A stretch of 64,000 bases of DNA, from the NCBI RefSeq assembly GCF_003001695.1, contig NZ_PVYX01000002.1, positions 620,001 to 684,000 on the forward strand. Direction: 5' to 3'. Every line of letters starts with the position of its first letter. The stretch's first letter is position 1. Shown piece by piece: positions 1-8,647 of this stretch. The DNA is from Flagellimonas meridianipacifica (GTDB taxonomy: Bacteria > Bacteroidota > Bacteroidia > Flavobacteriales > Flavobacteriaceae). Position numbers and translations under genes: made by a program. Below the pieces are notes generated by a model. The model searched no databases. It was given only the letters and a program-made list of their open reading frames with translations, and was not told the origin of the DNA.

Positions 1-502
1 TTGATTTTATGGGTGTTCTGGGTCCAATGGCTTCACCATCACCCAAATATCCATAGGCTTGTAAGGAGGGAAACACAAATGTGGCCCTTTCGCTGACTTT
101 CAAAAGTTTTACTGCATTCTGAAGCCCTGGGAACAATTGCTCCTTGTCTATTGTATATGACGTAGGACCAATGTCTTGCATACTGTAAACCGTATCATTT
201 TCCAATGTTCTGATGTTGTAAGAGAACAAGATTTGGTCATCCGTTTTTGGGGTGTATTGGGCAGTATCATTTTTTACATCATAATAATACCAGAAACCAT
301 TGGGGCTGGTAGCATATTCGTGCAGCGTGTCTTTGCTGATAATTTCTTGGATGATTTTTTCTTCCTTGGCCAACAACAACTTGTTACGTTCCACTGATTC
401 CTTGAAGAAACTTCCCGATTTGACTTTAATGGGACGACGAGGTTCTGGACCTCCACAAGCAACCATCGCTAAGGCTAACATCAAAATGGATAATGCTCTC
501 AT
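1..502 (-). CDS. gldI: Gliding-motility lipoprotein GldI, FKBP-type peptidyl-prolyl isomerase (C-terminus cut by window edge)
   Basis: Reading from 502 leftwards gives a protein that starts MRALSILMLALAMVACGG: a signal peptide ending in a lipobox (MVA-Cys), so it is a predicted lipoprotein. An FKBP-like domain follows, including a LFPGLQNAVKLLKVSERATF-like stretch and AYGYLGDGEAIGP near the window edge. The length, lipobox and fold match GldI, a periplasmic or outer-membrane-anchored folding factor needed for gliding and type IX secretion in flavobacteria. Its ATG overlaps the stop of nrnA (ATGA), so the two are co-transcribed. The last residues lie outside the window. A generic FKBP lipoprotein is the alternative. 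Confidence 0.82.
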   Translation of the reverse strand, partial: MRALSILMLALAMVACGGPEPRRPIKVKSGSFFKESVERNKLLLAKEEKIIQEIISKDTLHEYATSPNGFWYYYDVKNDTAQYTPKTDDQILFSYNIRTLENDTVYSMQDIGPTSYTIDKEQLFPGLQNAVKLLKVSERATFVFPSLQAYGYLGDGEAIGPRTPIKS

Positions 503-1515
503 GATTTCAACTGATTTTCGTACGCTGCCAAAACGGTTTTGAATTTAGCAACAGTTTCTTCAAGTGATATGTTACTTCTTCCCCCCGCAGCATTGGTATG
601 TCCTCCGCCATTAAAATGATTTCTTGCGAATTCGTTGACCGAAAAATCACCCACAGAACGGAAGGATATTTTTATAATGCCTTCTTCTCGATTTTCTATG
701 AAAATCACTGCAAGCACTATACCTTCCAAAGTAAGACCGTAGTTGACAAAACCTTCTGTGTCCCCCTTCTTGAAGTTATTTGCATCCAACTCCTCTTGAC
801 TTAGCGTAATAAAAGCGGTACGATAATCCTTCAGAATCACCATATTCTTTAAGGCAACTCCGAGTAAATGAAGGCGTGACGGGGAATTTGTATCAAAAAC
901 CTGACTGTGAATTCTCATGTTCTCCGCTCCTTTGTCAATCAAATCGGCAACAATTCTATGCGTTTTGCTGGAGGTCGAACTATACTTGAACGAACCCGTA
1001 TCAGTCATGATTCCCGTATAAAGGTTGGTGGCTATGGACTTGTTGATTCTATCACCTCCATCCACATACAGGATGAAATTATAAACCATCTCACAGGTAG
1101 AACTCATGGAAACATCCGAATAGGTGACTTTAGCATAATCACTTGGTTGTTGATGATGGTCTATCATGATGAAATCTGCATTACTCTTCTGTAATATACT
1201 TTCCAAAGCCCCGGTCCTTGAAAAATCATTGAAATCCAAAGTGAATATCAAAGAAGCTTCTTTGAAAACTTCTTCACATTTGCTTTGCGACTTTTCATAA
1301 TTTAAAATAGAACCATTTTCTGGCATCCATTTTAAAAATTTGGGATAGTCATTAGGTGAGATAACACTACATTTTTGACCCATTTCCTTGAGGAAAATAT
1401 ACAAAGCCAAACAAGAACCTATAGCATCTCCATCTGGGTTTTTGTGAGGTACAATAACGATGTTTTGGGGTGTGGAAAGAAGCGACTTTACGGTCGAGAT
1501 ATCTTCTAAATTCAT
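499..1515 (-). CDS. nrnA: DHH-family phosphoesterase, NrnA-like oligoribonuclease / pAp phosphatase
   Basis: 338 aa. The N-terminal DHH domain has HKNPDGDAIGS near residue 24 and the family signature IDHHQQP near residue 118; the C-terminal DHHA1 domain ends in GGGHTNAAGG. In this family the DHH aspartates and histidines bind two metals to degrade nano-RNA from the 5' end and dephosphorylate pAp. The ATG at 1515 is preferred over the upstream in-frame start at 1581: the family begins at this point and a TAnnTTTG promoter box lies between the two. The stop overlaps the gldI start by 4 bp, so gldI is translationally coupled. Confidence 0.88.
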   Translation of the reverse strand: MNLEDISTVKSLLSTPQNIVIVPHKNPDGDAIGSCLALYIFLKEMGQKCSVISPNDYPKFLKWMPENGSILNYEKSQSKCEEVFKEASLIFTLDFNDFSRTGALESILQKSNADFIMIDHHQQPSDYAKVTYSDVSMSSTCEMVYNFILYVDGGDRINKSIATNLYTGIMTDTGSFKYSSTSSKTHRIVADLIDKGAENMRIHSQVFDTNSPSRLHLLGVALKNMVILKDYRTAFITLSQEELDANNFKKGDTEGFVNYGLTLEGIVLAVIFIENREEGIIKISFRSVGDFSVNEFARNHFNGGGHTNAAGGRSNISLEETVAKFKTVLAAYENQLKS

Positions 1516-1520
1516 GCGGC

Positions 1521-1528
1521 CAAATATA
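1521..1528 (-). promoter_or_regulatory. -7 promoter box of nrnA-gldI
   Basis: Reads TATATTTG on the minus strand, matching the Bacteroidota -7 consensus TAnnTTTG. It sits only 5 bp before the nrnA ATG, so the mRNA would have little or no leader. No clear -33 TTG at the right distance. Confidence 0.5.
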
Positions 1529-1562
1529 CAATAATATAATATAGAGGTAACTTGCGAAAGGC

Positions 1563-1570
1563 TATTTTTG
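1563..1570 (+). promoter_or_regulatory. -7 promoter box of the PhoD-like gene
   Basis: TATTTTTG fits TAnnTTTG and lies 23 bp before the ATG at 1594. It decides the start: an upstream in-frame start at 1552 would lie before the promoter. Confidence 0.5.
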
Positions 1571-1593
1571 TTGACCGTCAAATATTCCTTGAA

Positions 1594-2640
1594 ATGAAAA
1601 ACTTTGTATCCTGTTTTTTTCTGATTTGGCTTTTTATAGGCTGTAAATCAGCTCAAAAGCTGTCTTCTGAAAAAAATACAGATATCAAAAAAGAAGAGGT
1701 ATCACCCTTTGTAGTGGCCTTTGGTTCCTGTAACAAGCAAAACGTTGAAAATCCTTTTTGGGATGATATTTTAAAAGAGAATCCGGACGTTTGGATTTGG
1801 GGAGGGGACAATATTTATGCCGATACTGAAAACATGGAAGAAATGAAATCCATGTACAATCAACAATTGAGCAATCCAGGTTATAAAGCCTTGTTGAACG
1901 CAGTTCCGGTTATTGGAACTTGGGATGACCATGACTATGGAAAAAACGATGCAGGGATAGAGTATGTCATGAAGGAACCTAGTCAACAATTGTTTCTGGA
2001 TTTTATGGGAGTGCCAGAAGAGGATATTCGTAGGGAACGAAAAGGAGTTTACGCTTCGCATATGTTTACCCATCCAAAAGGGACGGTTAAAGTAATTGTT
2101 TTGGATACACGTTATTTCCGGAGCAATTTAGAAAAAGATAGGGCTGCGGGAAGACGATACAAAATCAACACCTCACCAGAATCAACAGTTCTGGGGAGAG
2201 ACCAATGGGAATGGTTGGAAAAGGAACTTCAGAATTCAACTGCTGATTTTAATTTAATAGTGACCAGTATTCAATTTCTTTCCAAGGAGCACGGTTTTGA
2301 AACTTGGGGCAATTTTCCGTCAGAAGTAGAGAAATTGAAAAAGCTTATTTCAGACTCTGGAGCCAGAAGAGTTATGGTGCTTTCAGGCGATCGTCATATT
2401 TCTGAGTTTTCAAAAACTAACTTACCTGGTCTGACCTATCCCCTAATTGATTTTACCAGTAGTGGTCTTACCCATTCATATTCCAGCTTTACTTCTGAAC
2501 CCAATAAATATAGAGTAGGAGAGGTGGTTTCTGTACCAAGCTATGGCATCATACACTTGAATATGGACAAAAAGACGGCCGTCATGAAAATTATGGGCGA
2601 AAACGGAAAGGTTTACCAGGAATTGAAACAAGCCTATTAG
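1594..2640 (+). CDS. PhoD-like metallophosphatase lipoprotein
   Basis: 348 aa. The N-terminus MKNFVSCFFLIWLFIGCKS is a lipoprotein signal with Cys in an FIGC lipobox. The body is a calcineurin-like/PhoD phosphatase fold: FGSCNKQN, WGGDNIYAD, WDDHDYG and LSGDRHISE are the successive metal-binding motifs. The family hydrolyses phosphate mono- or diesters; substrate unknown here, probably processed in the periplasm or on the cell surface. Monocistronic, transcribed away from nrnA. The start is chosen for the signal peptide and the promoter position. Confidence 0.85.
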   Translation: MKNFVSCFFLIWLFIGCKSAQKLSSEKNTDIKKEEVSPFVVAFGSCNKQNVENPFWDDILKENPDVWIWGGDNIYADTENMEEMKSMYNQQLSNPGYKALLNAVPVIGTWDDHDYGKNDAGIEYVMKEPSQQLFLDFMGVPEEDIRRERKGVYASHMFTHPKGTVKVIVLDTRYFRSNLEKDRAAGRRYKINTSPESTVLGRDQWEWLEKELQNSTADFNLIVTSIQFLSKEHGFETWGNFPSEVEKLKKLISDSGARRVMVLSGDRHISEFSKTNLPGLTYPLIDFTSSGLTHSYSSFTSEPNKYRVGEVVSVPSYGIIHLNMDKKTAVMKIMGENGKVYQELKQAY

Positions 2641-2664
2641 CCTTGTACCTTGAACGAAAAAGCG

Positions 2665-2672
2665 TATGTTTG
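2665..2672 (+). promoter_or_regulatory. -7 promoter box of ndk
   Basis: TATGTTTG matches TAnnTTTG, with a TTG at 2643-2645 about 19 bp upstream as the -33 element. The in-frame ATG at 2666 falls inside this box and so cannot be the start; the next ATG (2690) is. Confidence 0.6.
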
Positions 2673-2689
2673 CGCAAAATTTTGAAAAA

Positions 2690-3109
2690 ATGACTGGAAA
2701 TAGAACGTTTACCATGATTAAACCAGATGCCGTTGAAAACGGATATATTGGTGCAATTTTGGAAAAAATAACAGGTGCTGGCTTTAAGATTGTGGCAATG
2801 AAATATACACAATTGAGCAAGAGAGATGCTGAGGAGTTCTACGCTATTCATAAAGAAAGACCATTTTTTGGCGAATTGGTGGAATTCATGACTCGCGGTC
2901 CTATTGTAGCGGCAATCTTGGAAAAAGACAACGCTGTTGAAGATTTCCGAGCGCTCATTGGAGCTACTAACCCCGAAGAAGCCGCAGAAGGAACTATTCG
3001 CAAGTTGTATGCATCCAATATTGCTGAAAATGCTGTGCATGGTTCAGATAGTGATGACAATGCTGCAATTGAAGGTGCTTTTCACTTTTCTGGAAGAGAA
3101 GTATTCTAA
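2690..3109 (+). CDS. ndk: Nucleoside-diphosphate kinase
   Basis: 139 aa, the normal length for the family. It begins [20 protein letters not shown] and contains NAVHGSDS, the active-site signature whose histidine carries the phosphate. It transfers the gamma-phosphate of ATP to other nucleoside diphosphates in the cytoplasm to balance NTP and dNTP pools. Monocistronic: its own promoter lies upstream and a strong hairpin terminator follows at once. Confidence 0.97.
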   Translation: MTGNRTFTMIKPDAVENGYIGAILEKITGAGFKIVAMKYTQLSKRDAEEFYAIHKERPFFGELVEFMTRGPIVAAILEKDNAVEDFRALIGATNPEEAAEGTIRKLYASNIAENAVHGSDSDDNAAIEGAFHFSGREVF

Positions 3110-3123
3110 ACAAAACCTATACT

Positions 3124-3154
3124 AAAAAAGCCGCTCGATAGAGCGGCTTTTTTT
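3124..3154. terminator. Bidirectional rho-independent terminator between ndk and the DUF721 gene
   Basis: A-tract, then GCCGCTC (3130-3136), loop GATA, GAGCGGC (3141-3147), then seven T. A perfect 7-bp GC-rich stem flanked by A and T runs, so it can stop convergent transcription from both sides. Confidence 0.92.
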
Positions 3155-3156
3155 GT

Positions 3157-3453
3157 TTATCGAAGTACTAATTTTCGAATTAACTCTTGCCCTAAAGCCT
3201 CATTGAGCATAGAGATAATCTTGGTTTTTCCCAAACTCAACTCTTCCCTAAGAACTGATGAGGATAAGGAAACGTACAAGGTATCTCCTTTTAATTCAAC
3301 AGCATTGGTATAGCTATTGACCCCATTTCCCATAAGTTCTTCCCAAGCTCTTCGGGCATCAACCTTATCCATCCCTTTTTGAAGTTTACTTTCCTTGATA
3401 AACTCCTGCAGCGCCTCATTCAAAGGAAGATATGAATTTTGTCTTTTGGCCAT
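3157..3453 (-). CDS. DUF721 (DciA-like) protein
   Basis: 98 aa, small and basic, starting MAKRQNSYLPLNEALQEFI, with the DUF721 core around the ARRAWEELMG and LYVSLSSSVLREELS stretches. Members related to DciA load the replicative helicase in bacteria that lack DnaC. Close linkage to recF is common for this family and holds here (one lipoprotein gene in between). It ends at the ndk terminator. Helicase loading is inferred from family only. Confidence 0.75.
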   Translation of the reverse strand: MAKRQNSYLPLNEALQEFIKESKLQKGMDKVDARRAWEELMGNGVNSYTNAVELKGDTLYVSLSSSVLREELSLGKTKIISMLNEALGQELIRKLVLR

Positions 3454-3876
3454 TTAAAACTGGATTGAAATAGGTTCAAATCTAATATAAAAATAACGTA
3501 TGCCTTCCTCATTTTGAGTGGAGAAGGATAGGGAATCCAATGTTGTCAATTTCTCTTGTCGCTCACTTAAACCATTATTGTAGTGGAAGGAATAGCCCTC
3601 GTTTTTAGCGATTAAATCAAAAGATTCTTCATCTTCAGTGATAATAAAAGTACCATCCAACTTGGGCTGTACTTTTTTTCGCATTCCTTTCTCGCCATCT
3701 ATTTGAATGTAATCCACCACAGTATTGGCTTTGTATTCTTTGATTTGACCGTTTGGGAATTCCACTTTCTGAATTTCCCAATACCCATTTAAATGATGCA
3801 AATCCTCTTTATTGACCTTTTGGTCAGCACAGGAAATCAACAAAACTAGGGATGCCAAGAATACCAATCGCTTCAT
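3454..3876 (-). CDS. Small lipoprotein of unknown function, lipocalin-like
   Basis: 140 aa. MKRLVFLASLVLLISCADQ is a lipoprotein signal peptide (LISC lipobox). The rest alternates beta-prone segments, starting LNGYWEIQKVEFPNGQ, a pattern typical of small lipocalin-like lipoproteins of Bacteroidota. It lies directly between recF and the DUF721 gene (1 bp from each) and is probably co-transcribed with them. No functional motif recognised. Confidence 0.75.
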   Translation of the reverse strand: MKRLVFLASLVLLISCADQKVNKEDLHHLNGYWEIQKVEFPNGQIKEYKANTVVDYIQIDGEKGMRKKVQPKLDGTFIITEDEESFDLIAKNEGYSFHYNNGLSERQEKLTTLDSLSFSTQNEEGIRYFYIRFEPISIQF

Positions 3877-3877
3877 A

Positions 3878-4960
3878 CTACAAAGTAAAGATTTTATAGC
3901 TCTGTTGGATGTTGCTTACCACTTTTTCGGTTCTATCGGCATGTGTGTCGCTAATAAACAACTGTCCAAAGCTTTCGTTATTGACCAAAGCCACAATTTG
4001 CCCCACCCGATTTTCATCCAGTTTGTCAAAAATGTCATCCAAAAGCAGAATAGGGGTGGTGCCAGCTTGCTCTTTAATAAAATGGAACTGTGCTAATTTC
4101 AAGGCAATCAAAAATGATTTTTGTTGTCCTTGACTTCCAAACTTCTTGATTGGATGTCCTTCAATGGTAAAGCTCAAGTCATCTTTGTGAATCCCAGCAC
4201 TGGTGTACTGAAGTGCTCTATCTTTTTCCACAGAATTTTCCAATAGTGTTTTTAGTGGGGCGCTGGTTAATTGACTTTCATAGATCAAATCAACTTTTTC
4301 AGAACCTTTTTCGGAAATATGAGCATACTGTTCGTGAAAAATAGGAAGGAAGGTTTGAATGAAAGTTTCTCTTTTGCTGAAGATATCGGTACCTAAGGTA
4401 TGAAGTTGCTCATTGTAAATGGCCAGGGTATCTCCATCAAAAGTATTGTTGGCCACAAAGTATTTCAAAAGAGAGTTCCTTTGCGATAATACCTTATTGT
4501 ACTTGATAAGGTTCTGCAGATAGACTTTATCGGATTGGGAAATAACCCCATCCATGAACTTTCGCCGGGTTTCGCTGCCTTCAATAATCAAATCACGGTC
4601 CGCCGGAGATATAATCACCAAGGGTAAAAAGCCAATATGCTCTGAAAACTTTTCATATGCCTTGCCGTTACGTTTGATGACCTTTTTCAATCCTTTCTTA
4701 TAACCACAAGTAATCTTTTCGTTCCTGCCCTCTTTCTCAAATTCACCTTCGAGCATAAAAAAATCAGCATTGTATTTAATGTTTTGGGTAGATACGGGAT
4801 TGAAGTAACTTTTTCCAAAGGAAAGATGATAAATGGCGTCCAAGATGTTTGTCTTGCCCACTCCATTGTTTCCCACCAAACAATTAATGACCGGGTCAAA
4901 TTCCAAATTAATGGAATCAAAGTTTTTGTAATTAACTAAGGACAAGCGTTTTAAAAACAT
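3878..4960 (-). CDS. recF: DNA replication and repair protein RecF
   Basis: 360 aa, the standard length. Walker A is GNNGVGKTN near residue 35, the ABC/SMC signature is GSQGQQKS, and Walker B is [12 protein letters not shown]. RecF binds ssDNA-dsDNA junctions and, with RecO and RecR, loads RecA at gaps. The start at 4960 ([14 protein letters not shown]) fits the family; the upstream ATG at 5017 lies inside a promoter box. First gene of a three-gene unit recF-lipoprotein-DUF721. Confidence 0.96.
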   Translation of the reverse strand: MFLKRLSLVNYKNFDSINLEFDPVINCLVGNNGVGKTNILDAIYHLSFGKSYFNPVSTQNIKYNADFFMLEGEFEKEGRNEKITCGYKKGLKKVIKRNGKAYEKFSEHIGFLPLVIISPADRDLIIEGSETRRKFMDGVISQSDKVYLQNLIKYNKVLSQRNSLLKYFVANNTFDGDTLAIYNEQLHTLGTDIFSKRETFIQTFLPIFHEQYAHISEKGSEKVDLIYESQLTSAPLKTLLENSVEKDRALQYTSAGIHKDDLSFTIEGHPIKKFGSQGQQKSFLIALKLAQFHFIKEQAGTTPILLLDDIFDKLDENRVGQIVALVNNESFGQLFISDTHADRTEKVVSNIQQSYKIFTL

Positions 4961-5014
4961 ATTGTAAGAAGTCTTCCGATAACAATCAACAAGGTGTCGA
5001 CGATTTAAAGATTC

Positions 5015-5022
5015 CAAAAATA
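5015..5022 (-). promoter_or_regulatory. -7 promoter box of recF
   Basis: Minus strand reads TATTTTTG (TAnnTTTG). It lies about 55 bp before the recF ATG at 4960 and covers the upstream in-frame ATG at 5017, which it therefore rules out. Confidence 0.5.
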
Positions 5023-5058
5023 ACGAATAAATAGCCTTTCGATTTTGGATAAAAACTT

Positions 5059-5066
5059 TATTTTTG
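5059..5066 (+). promoter_or_regulatory. -7 promoter box of the TPR-ribH unit
   Basis: TATTTTTG (TAnnTTTG), 20 bp before the ATG at 5087. Divergent from the recF promoter about 40 bp away. Confidence 0.5.
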
Positions 5067-5086
5067 CGCGATTAATAAAACAAAGA

Positions 5087-5845
5087 ATGGCTACATATAA
5101 GAAGCGGGGCTTTAAACCGAAGAATAAAGTAGAGGAAGTTAGGATAGATGAAGACAGTACTACGGCAGAAGTCTTTAGTACGCTGGATGAAAGTGCCTCG
5201 AAGACGGAGGCTTGGGTCCGAAAAAACCAAAGCTATATTTTAGGTGCCATTGGTATAGTTGCTGTGGGCGTATTGGCATTTTTAGGGTATAATGAATTCA
5301 TTCAAAAGCCAAAAGAAGCTTCGGCAGCTAACGAATTGTTTTATCCACAACAGTATTTTGACCAAGCTTTGACCAACGAAACGGAAAGAGATTCTCTTTT
5401 TGGTTTGGCATTGAACGGGGCGCAGGGTAAGTATGGCTTTCTTGACATTATGGAGGAATATAAAGGTACCAAGGCCGCAAATCTGGCCAAGTATTCTGCA
5501 GGTATGGCCTATTTGAACCTTCAACAATATCAGGATGCAATATCCTACTTGGAAGATTTCTCTTCGGATGATGCCATTTTGGGAGCTATGGCCAAGGGAG
5601 GTATTGGTGATGCTTTTGCACAACTGAACCAAAAAGAAGATGCCTTGGAGTATTATGAAAAGGCGTTCAATCATGATGCTAATGATTATACTACACCACG
5701 TTTTCTATACAAAGCCGGGGTTGTGGCCTTAAATTTAGGGCAAAAGGATAAAGCCCTTGGTTACTTTGAGCGCATCAAAAATGACTTTTCCTCAGCACAA
5801 GAGGCAAACAATATTGATGTGGTTATTGGATTATCCAAGAATTAA
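5087..5845 (+). CDS. Membrane-anchored tetratricopeptide-repeat protein (YfgM-like)
   Basis: 252 aa. A basic cytoplasmic N-terminus (MATYKKRGFKPKNK) is followed by one membrane helix (YILGAIGIVAVGVLAFLGY) and a periplasmic region of TPR-like helical pairs (for example AKYSAGMAYLNLQQYQDAIS and GDAFAQLNQKEDALEYYEKA). The layout matches YfgM-type scaffolds that help proteins at the inner membrane. It is followed 6 bp later by ribH. The start at 5087 is chosen because of the promoter box at 5059. Partner proteins cannot be read from the sequence. Confidence 0.82.
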   Translation: MATYKKRGFKPKNKVEEVRIDEDSTTAEVFSTLDESASKTEAWVRKNQSYILGAIGIVAVGVLAFLGYNEFIQKPKEASAANELFYPQQYFDQALTNETERDSLFGLALNGAQGKYGFLDIMEEYKGTKAANLAKYSAGMAYLNLQQYQDAISYLEDFSSDDAILGAMAKGGIGDAFAQLNQKEDALEYYEKAFNHDANDYTTPRFLYKAGVVALNLGQKDKALGYFERIKNDFSSAQEANNIDVVIGLSKN

Positions 5846-5851
5846 GAACTA

Positions 5852-6334
5852 ATGGCAACGGAGAACAAAAATTTATCCGCCTACAATAAAGATGAAATCC
5901 CGAATGCATCAGACTTGCGATTCGGGATTGTTGTTTCTGAATGGAACGATACCATAACCAAAGGCCTATACACGGGTGCTGTTGATGCCCTATTAGATTG
6001 CGGGGCCAAATCAGAGAATATACTTCGATGGAATGTGCCTGGGAGTTATGAATTGACATTTGGTGCAAAAAAAATGCTTCAAACCCAAAATGTCGATGCC
6101 GTAATCGCTATTGGAAGTGTGATTCGCGGTGAGACCAGTCACTTTGATTTTGTCTGTAGCGCCGCGGCTCAAGGAATTAAGGATTTAAATGTTGCTTTTG
6201 ATGTGCCAACTATTTTCTGCGTACTAACCGATAACAACCTACAGCAGGCCATTGACCGTAGTGGGGGAAAGCATGGGAACAAAGGTACAGAAGCGGCAAT
6301 AGCCGCCATCAAGATGGCGGTATTGGGTAAATGA
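5852..6334 (+). CDS. ribH: 6,7-dimethyl-8-ribityllumazine synthase
   Basis: 160 aa. Conserved blocks: VSEWNDTITKGLYTGA, WNVPGSYELTFGAKKM and GSVIRGETSHFDFVC, the last with the catalytic histidine. It condenses 5-amino-6-ribitylaminouracil with 3,4-dihydroxy-2-butanone 4-phosphate, the penultimate step of riboflavin synthesis, as an icosahedral or pentameric cytoplasmic enzyme. Co-transcribed with the upstream TPR gene. Its stop codon abuts the left arm of an inverted repeat. Confidence 0.96.
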   Translation: MATENKNLSAYNKDEIPNASDLRFGIVVSEWNDTITKGLYTGAVDALLDCGAKSENILRWNVPGSYELTFGAKKMLQTQNVDAVIAIGSVIRGETSHFDFVCSAAAQGIKDLNVAFDVPTIFCVLTDNNLQQAIDRSGGKHGNKGTEAAIAAIKMAVLGK

Positions 6335-6427
6335 AGCTCAAGCTCGAGTTAAAGCGTACCTCAAATCCAGAACACATAGTTTTTTTTTGATATTACACTT
6401 GAACTTAAATAGTTGCACTTGAGCTTC
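6333..6427. repeat. Inverted repeat downstream of ribH
   Basis: GAAGCTCAAG (6333-6342) is repeated as its exact reverse complement CTTGAGCTTC (6418-6427). The centre also holds the near-copies ACACTTGAACTT and GCACTTGAGCTT and an 8-T run. The left arm begins inside the ribH stop codon. It may form a long hairpin that ends the ribH transcript; no known element recognised. Confidence 0.5.
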
Positions 6428-6514
6428 TCCAAACTGTTAACATTTTTTGGGAGGACCTGTTTAAGCTATATTTCGATTTTAAGTACCTTTATATCTGGAA
6501 TGAAAAGGACGTAA

Positions 6515-6799
6515 ATGCGCAATCCGCTAAAGCTTAGAAAAAACAAAACCTATAACTATACTCCAAGATATTACAAAGGAGAGGGGAGTCCTTTTAAGAT
6601 AGAACACAAACTTGATAAATTTAGAAGTACTGCTCACACGCAAAAGGGTATCAAAAACAAAGTTTCCTGGGCGTTTGATGATTTGAAGAATGAAGGGGAC
6701 AGGAACTTGAGACTTCGTTTTGTAGTCATCCTAGTTATATTAATTCTTTTGTTTCTCTTCATAATAGACTTCGATTTATCCATATTCTTTAATCCTTAA
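6515..6799 (+). CDS. Small membrane protein of unknown function between ribH and mutL
   Basis: 94 aa. The N-terminal 65 residues are basic and soluble (MRNPLKLRKNKTYNYTPRYY); one C-terminal membrane helix (LRFVVILVILILLFLFII) follows, so it is a tail-anchored type protein. Homologues at this position in flavobacteria are often labelled riboflavin synthase subunit beta, seemingly carried over from neighbouring ribH; nothing in this sequence resembles either riboflavin synthase. The stop is followed at once by the mutL ATG, so it is coupled to mutL. Confidence 0.75.
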   Translation: MRNPLKLRKNKTYNYTPRYYKGEGSPFKIEHKLDKFRSTAHTQKGIKNKVSWAFDDLKNEGDRNLRLRFVVILVILILLFLFIIDFDLSIFFNP

Positions 6800-8647
6800 A
6801 TGGCCGACATCATCAAACTTTTACCAGACCATGTTGCCAACCAAATAGCAGCGGGTGAAGTTGTCCAACGTCCTGCTTCGGTGGTTAAGGAACTGTTGGA
6901 AAATGCAATTGATGCCGGTTCCACTTTGGTCAAGCTTATCGTGAAAGATGGCGGTAAAACCTTGATTCAAGTGGTGGATAATGGAGTAGGAATGAGCGAA
7001 ACCGATGCCCGACTTTCTTTTGAACGTCATGCTACCTCGAAAATATCGGATGCACAAGACCTTTTTAACCTCAAAACCAAAGGATTCCGTGGGGAAGCTT
7101 TGGCATCGATTGCTGCAATTGCCCATGTGGATATGCAGACTCGAAAGGACAATATGGAGTTGGGGACGCATATTAAGATTGAGGGGAGTGCAGTGGTTTC
7201 ACAGGAAGTGGTCGCTACGCCTGTTGGAACTTCCATTTCAGTAAAGAATCTTTTTTTCAATATTCCTGCTAGACGTAATTTTTTGAAATCAAATCAAGTG
7301 GAATTACGCCATATTATGGATGAGTTTCACCGAGTGGCCCTGGTGCATCCCAATGTGGCATTTCATTTGTACAACAACGGTTCGGAAATGTTCAACCTTC
7401 CCGCTGCATCCTCAAGAAAGCGTATTTCACATATTTTTGGAAACAAAATGGATGAACGTCTTGTTCCGGTCCAGGAAGAGACCGAGGTGGTCAATATTTC
7501 TGGCTTTATCTGTAAACCCGAATTCGCTAAAAAGAGTAGGGGTGAACAGTTCTTTTTTGCCAATAACCGTTTTATAAAAAGTCCGTACCTACATCATGCC
7601 ATTGTTGCCGCTTTTGAAGGATTGATAAAGCCAGAAACCTACCCTGGCTATTTTTTGTATTTGGAAGTTGACCCCAAAACCATCGATATTAATATCCATC
7701 CCACAAAAACTGAGGTAAAGTTTGACGACGAGCATACGCTCTATGCCATTCTGCGTTCCTCGGTAAAACACAGTTTAGGACAATTCAGTGTGGCCCCTGT
7801 TTTGGATTTTGAACGGGATTCCAACCTGGATACGCCTTACGATTTTGAAAGGAAGGAGGCCATTTTGCCGAGGGTGACGGTTGACGCATCATTCAATCCT
7901 TTTGATACTACTGTTGCGAAAAGAAAGGAGGGTATTTCTTATCAAAAACAAAGTGCCAAAGGCTGGGAAAGTATGTATGAAGGTTTGGAAGGATTAAATC
8001 CGGAGCAGGACTTTTCAAGTTTCGAGATTGAATCGGAGACCGAAATCCAGTCGTCTTTATATGCTGAGGAAGGAATATCACAAGAAACGGGCATTACTTT
8101 TCAGCTACAACGGAAATATGTTGTGAGCACGGTAAAATCCGGACTTTTGGTGATTCACCGGAATAGAGCCCACGAACGGGTACTTTTTGAAAAGTTTTTG
8201 AGTGAAATAACAGTGGAAAAGGGTTTGGGGCAGCAACTTTTGTTTCCGTTGGAAGTCAATTTTACGCCCCAAGAACGTGCTATTGTCAGTGAAATTCAAG
8301 ATAGTTTAATCAATGTCGGATTCCAATTTGAGAATTTGGAGGAAGAAACTGTAAAAGTGACAGCCGTACCCGCTTTGATATCTGAAAGTAAGATTGGCAC
8401 GGTATTGGACCATTTAATTGCTGACTATAAAGAGGGATTTAGGGATAAATCACTATCGCAAGCCGAGCTCCTAGCCCACGGTTTAGCTAAAAATTTGGCC
8501 ATAAAATCGGGTGAAGCATTGGACAATGAGTCCCAAATGGCTTTGGTACATGATTTGTTTGCTTGCAAGGAACCTACTTTGAGTCCGAACCTAAAAAAAA
8601 CCTATACAATCATCTCCGAAGGGGATTTAGATAAAAAATTGCTATAA
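6800..8647 (+). CDS. mutL: DNA mismatch repair protein MutL
   Basis: 615 aa. The N-terminal GHKL ATPase has NAIDAG (35-40), DNGVGMS and TKGFRGEALASIAA. The C-terminal dimerisation domain starts near residue 430. MutL links MutS mismatch recognition to strand incision. Where endonuclease-type MutL has the metal motif DQHAxxE, this protein has HRNRAHER (about 451-458), so the nuclease motif is degenerate. In one block with the 94-residue gene before and the rhomboids after, all with no gap. Confidence 0.96.
   Translation: MADIIKLLPDHVANQIAAGEVVQRPASVVKELLENAIDAGSTLVKLIVKDGGKTLIQVVDNGVGMSETDARLSFERHATSKISDAQDLFNLKTKGFRGEALASIAAIAHVDMQTRKDNMELGTHIKIEGSAVVSQEVVATPVGTSISVKNLFFNIPARRNFLKSNQVELRHIMDEFHRVALVHPNVAFHLYNNGSEMFNLPAASSRKRISHIFGNKMDERLVPVQEETEVVNISGFICKPEFAKKSRGEQFFFANNRFIKSPYLHHAIVAAFEGLIKPETYPGYFLYLEVDPKTIDINIHPTKTEVKFDDEHTLYAILRSSVKHSLGQFSVAPVLDFERDSNLDTPYDFERKEAILPRVTVDASFNPFDTTVAKRKEGISYQKQSAKGWESMYEGLEGLNPEQDFSSFEIESETEIQSSLYAEEGISQETGITFQLQRKYVVSTVKSGLLVIHRNRAHERVLFEKFLSEITVEKGLGQQLLFPLEVNFTPQERAIVSEIQDSLINVGFQFENLEEETVKVTAVPALISESKIGTVLDHLIADYKEGFRDKSLSQAELLAHGLAKNLAIKSGEALDNESQMALVHDLFACKEPTLSPNLKKTYTIISEGDLDKKLL

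Noticed and set aside
907..1194. Open frame on the plus strand inside nrnA
   Set aside because: Lies wholly within a well-supported minus-strand gene and shows no family features; a shadow frame.
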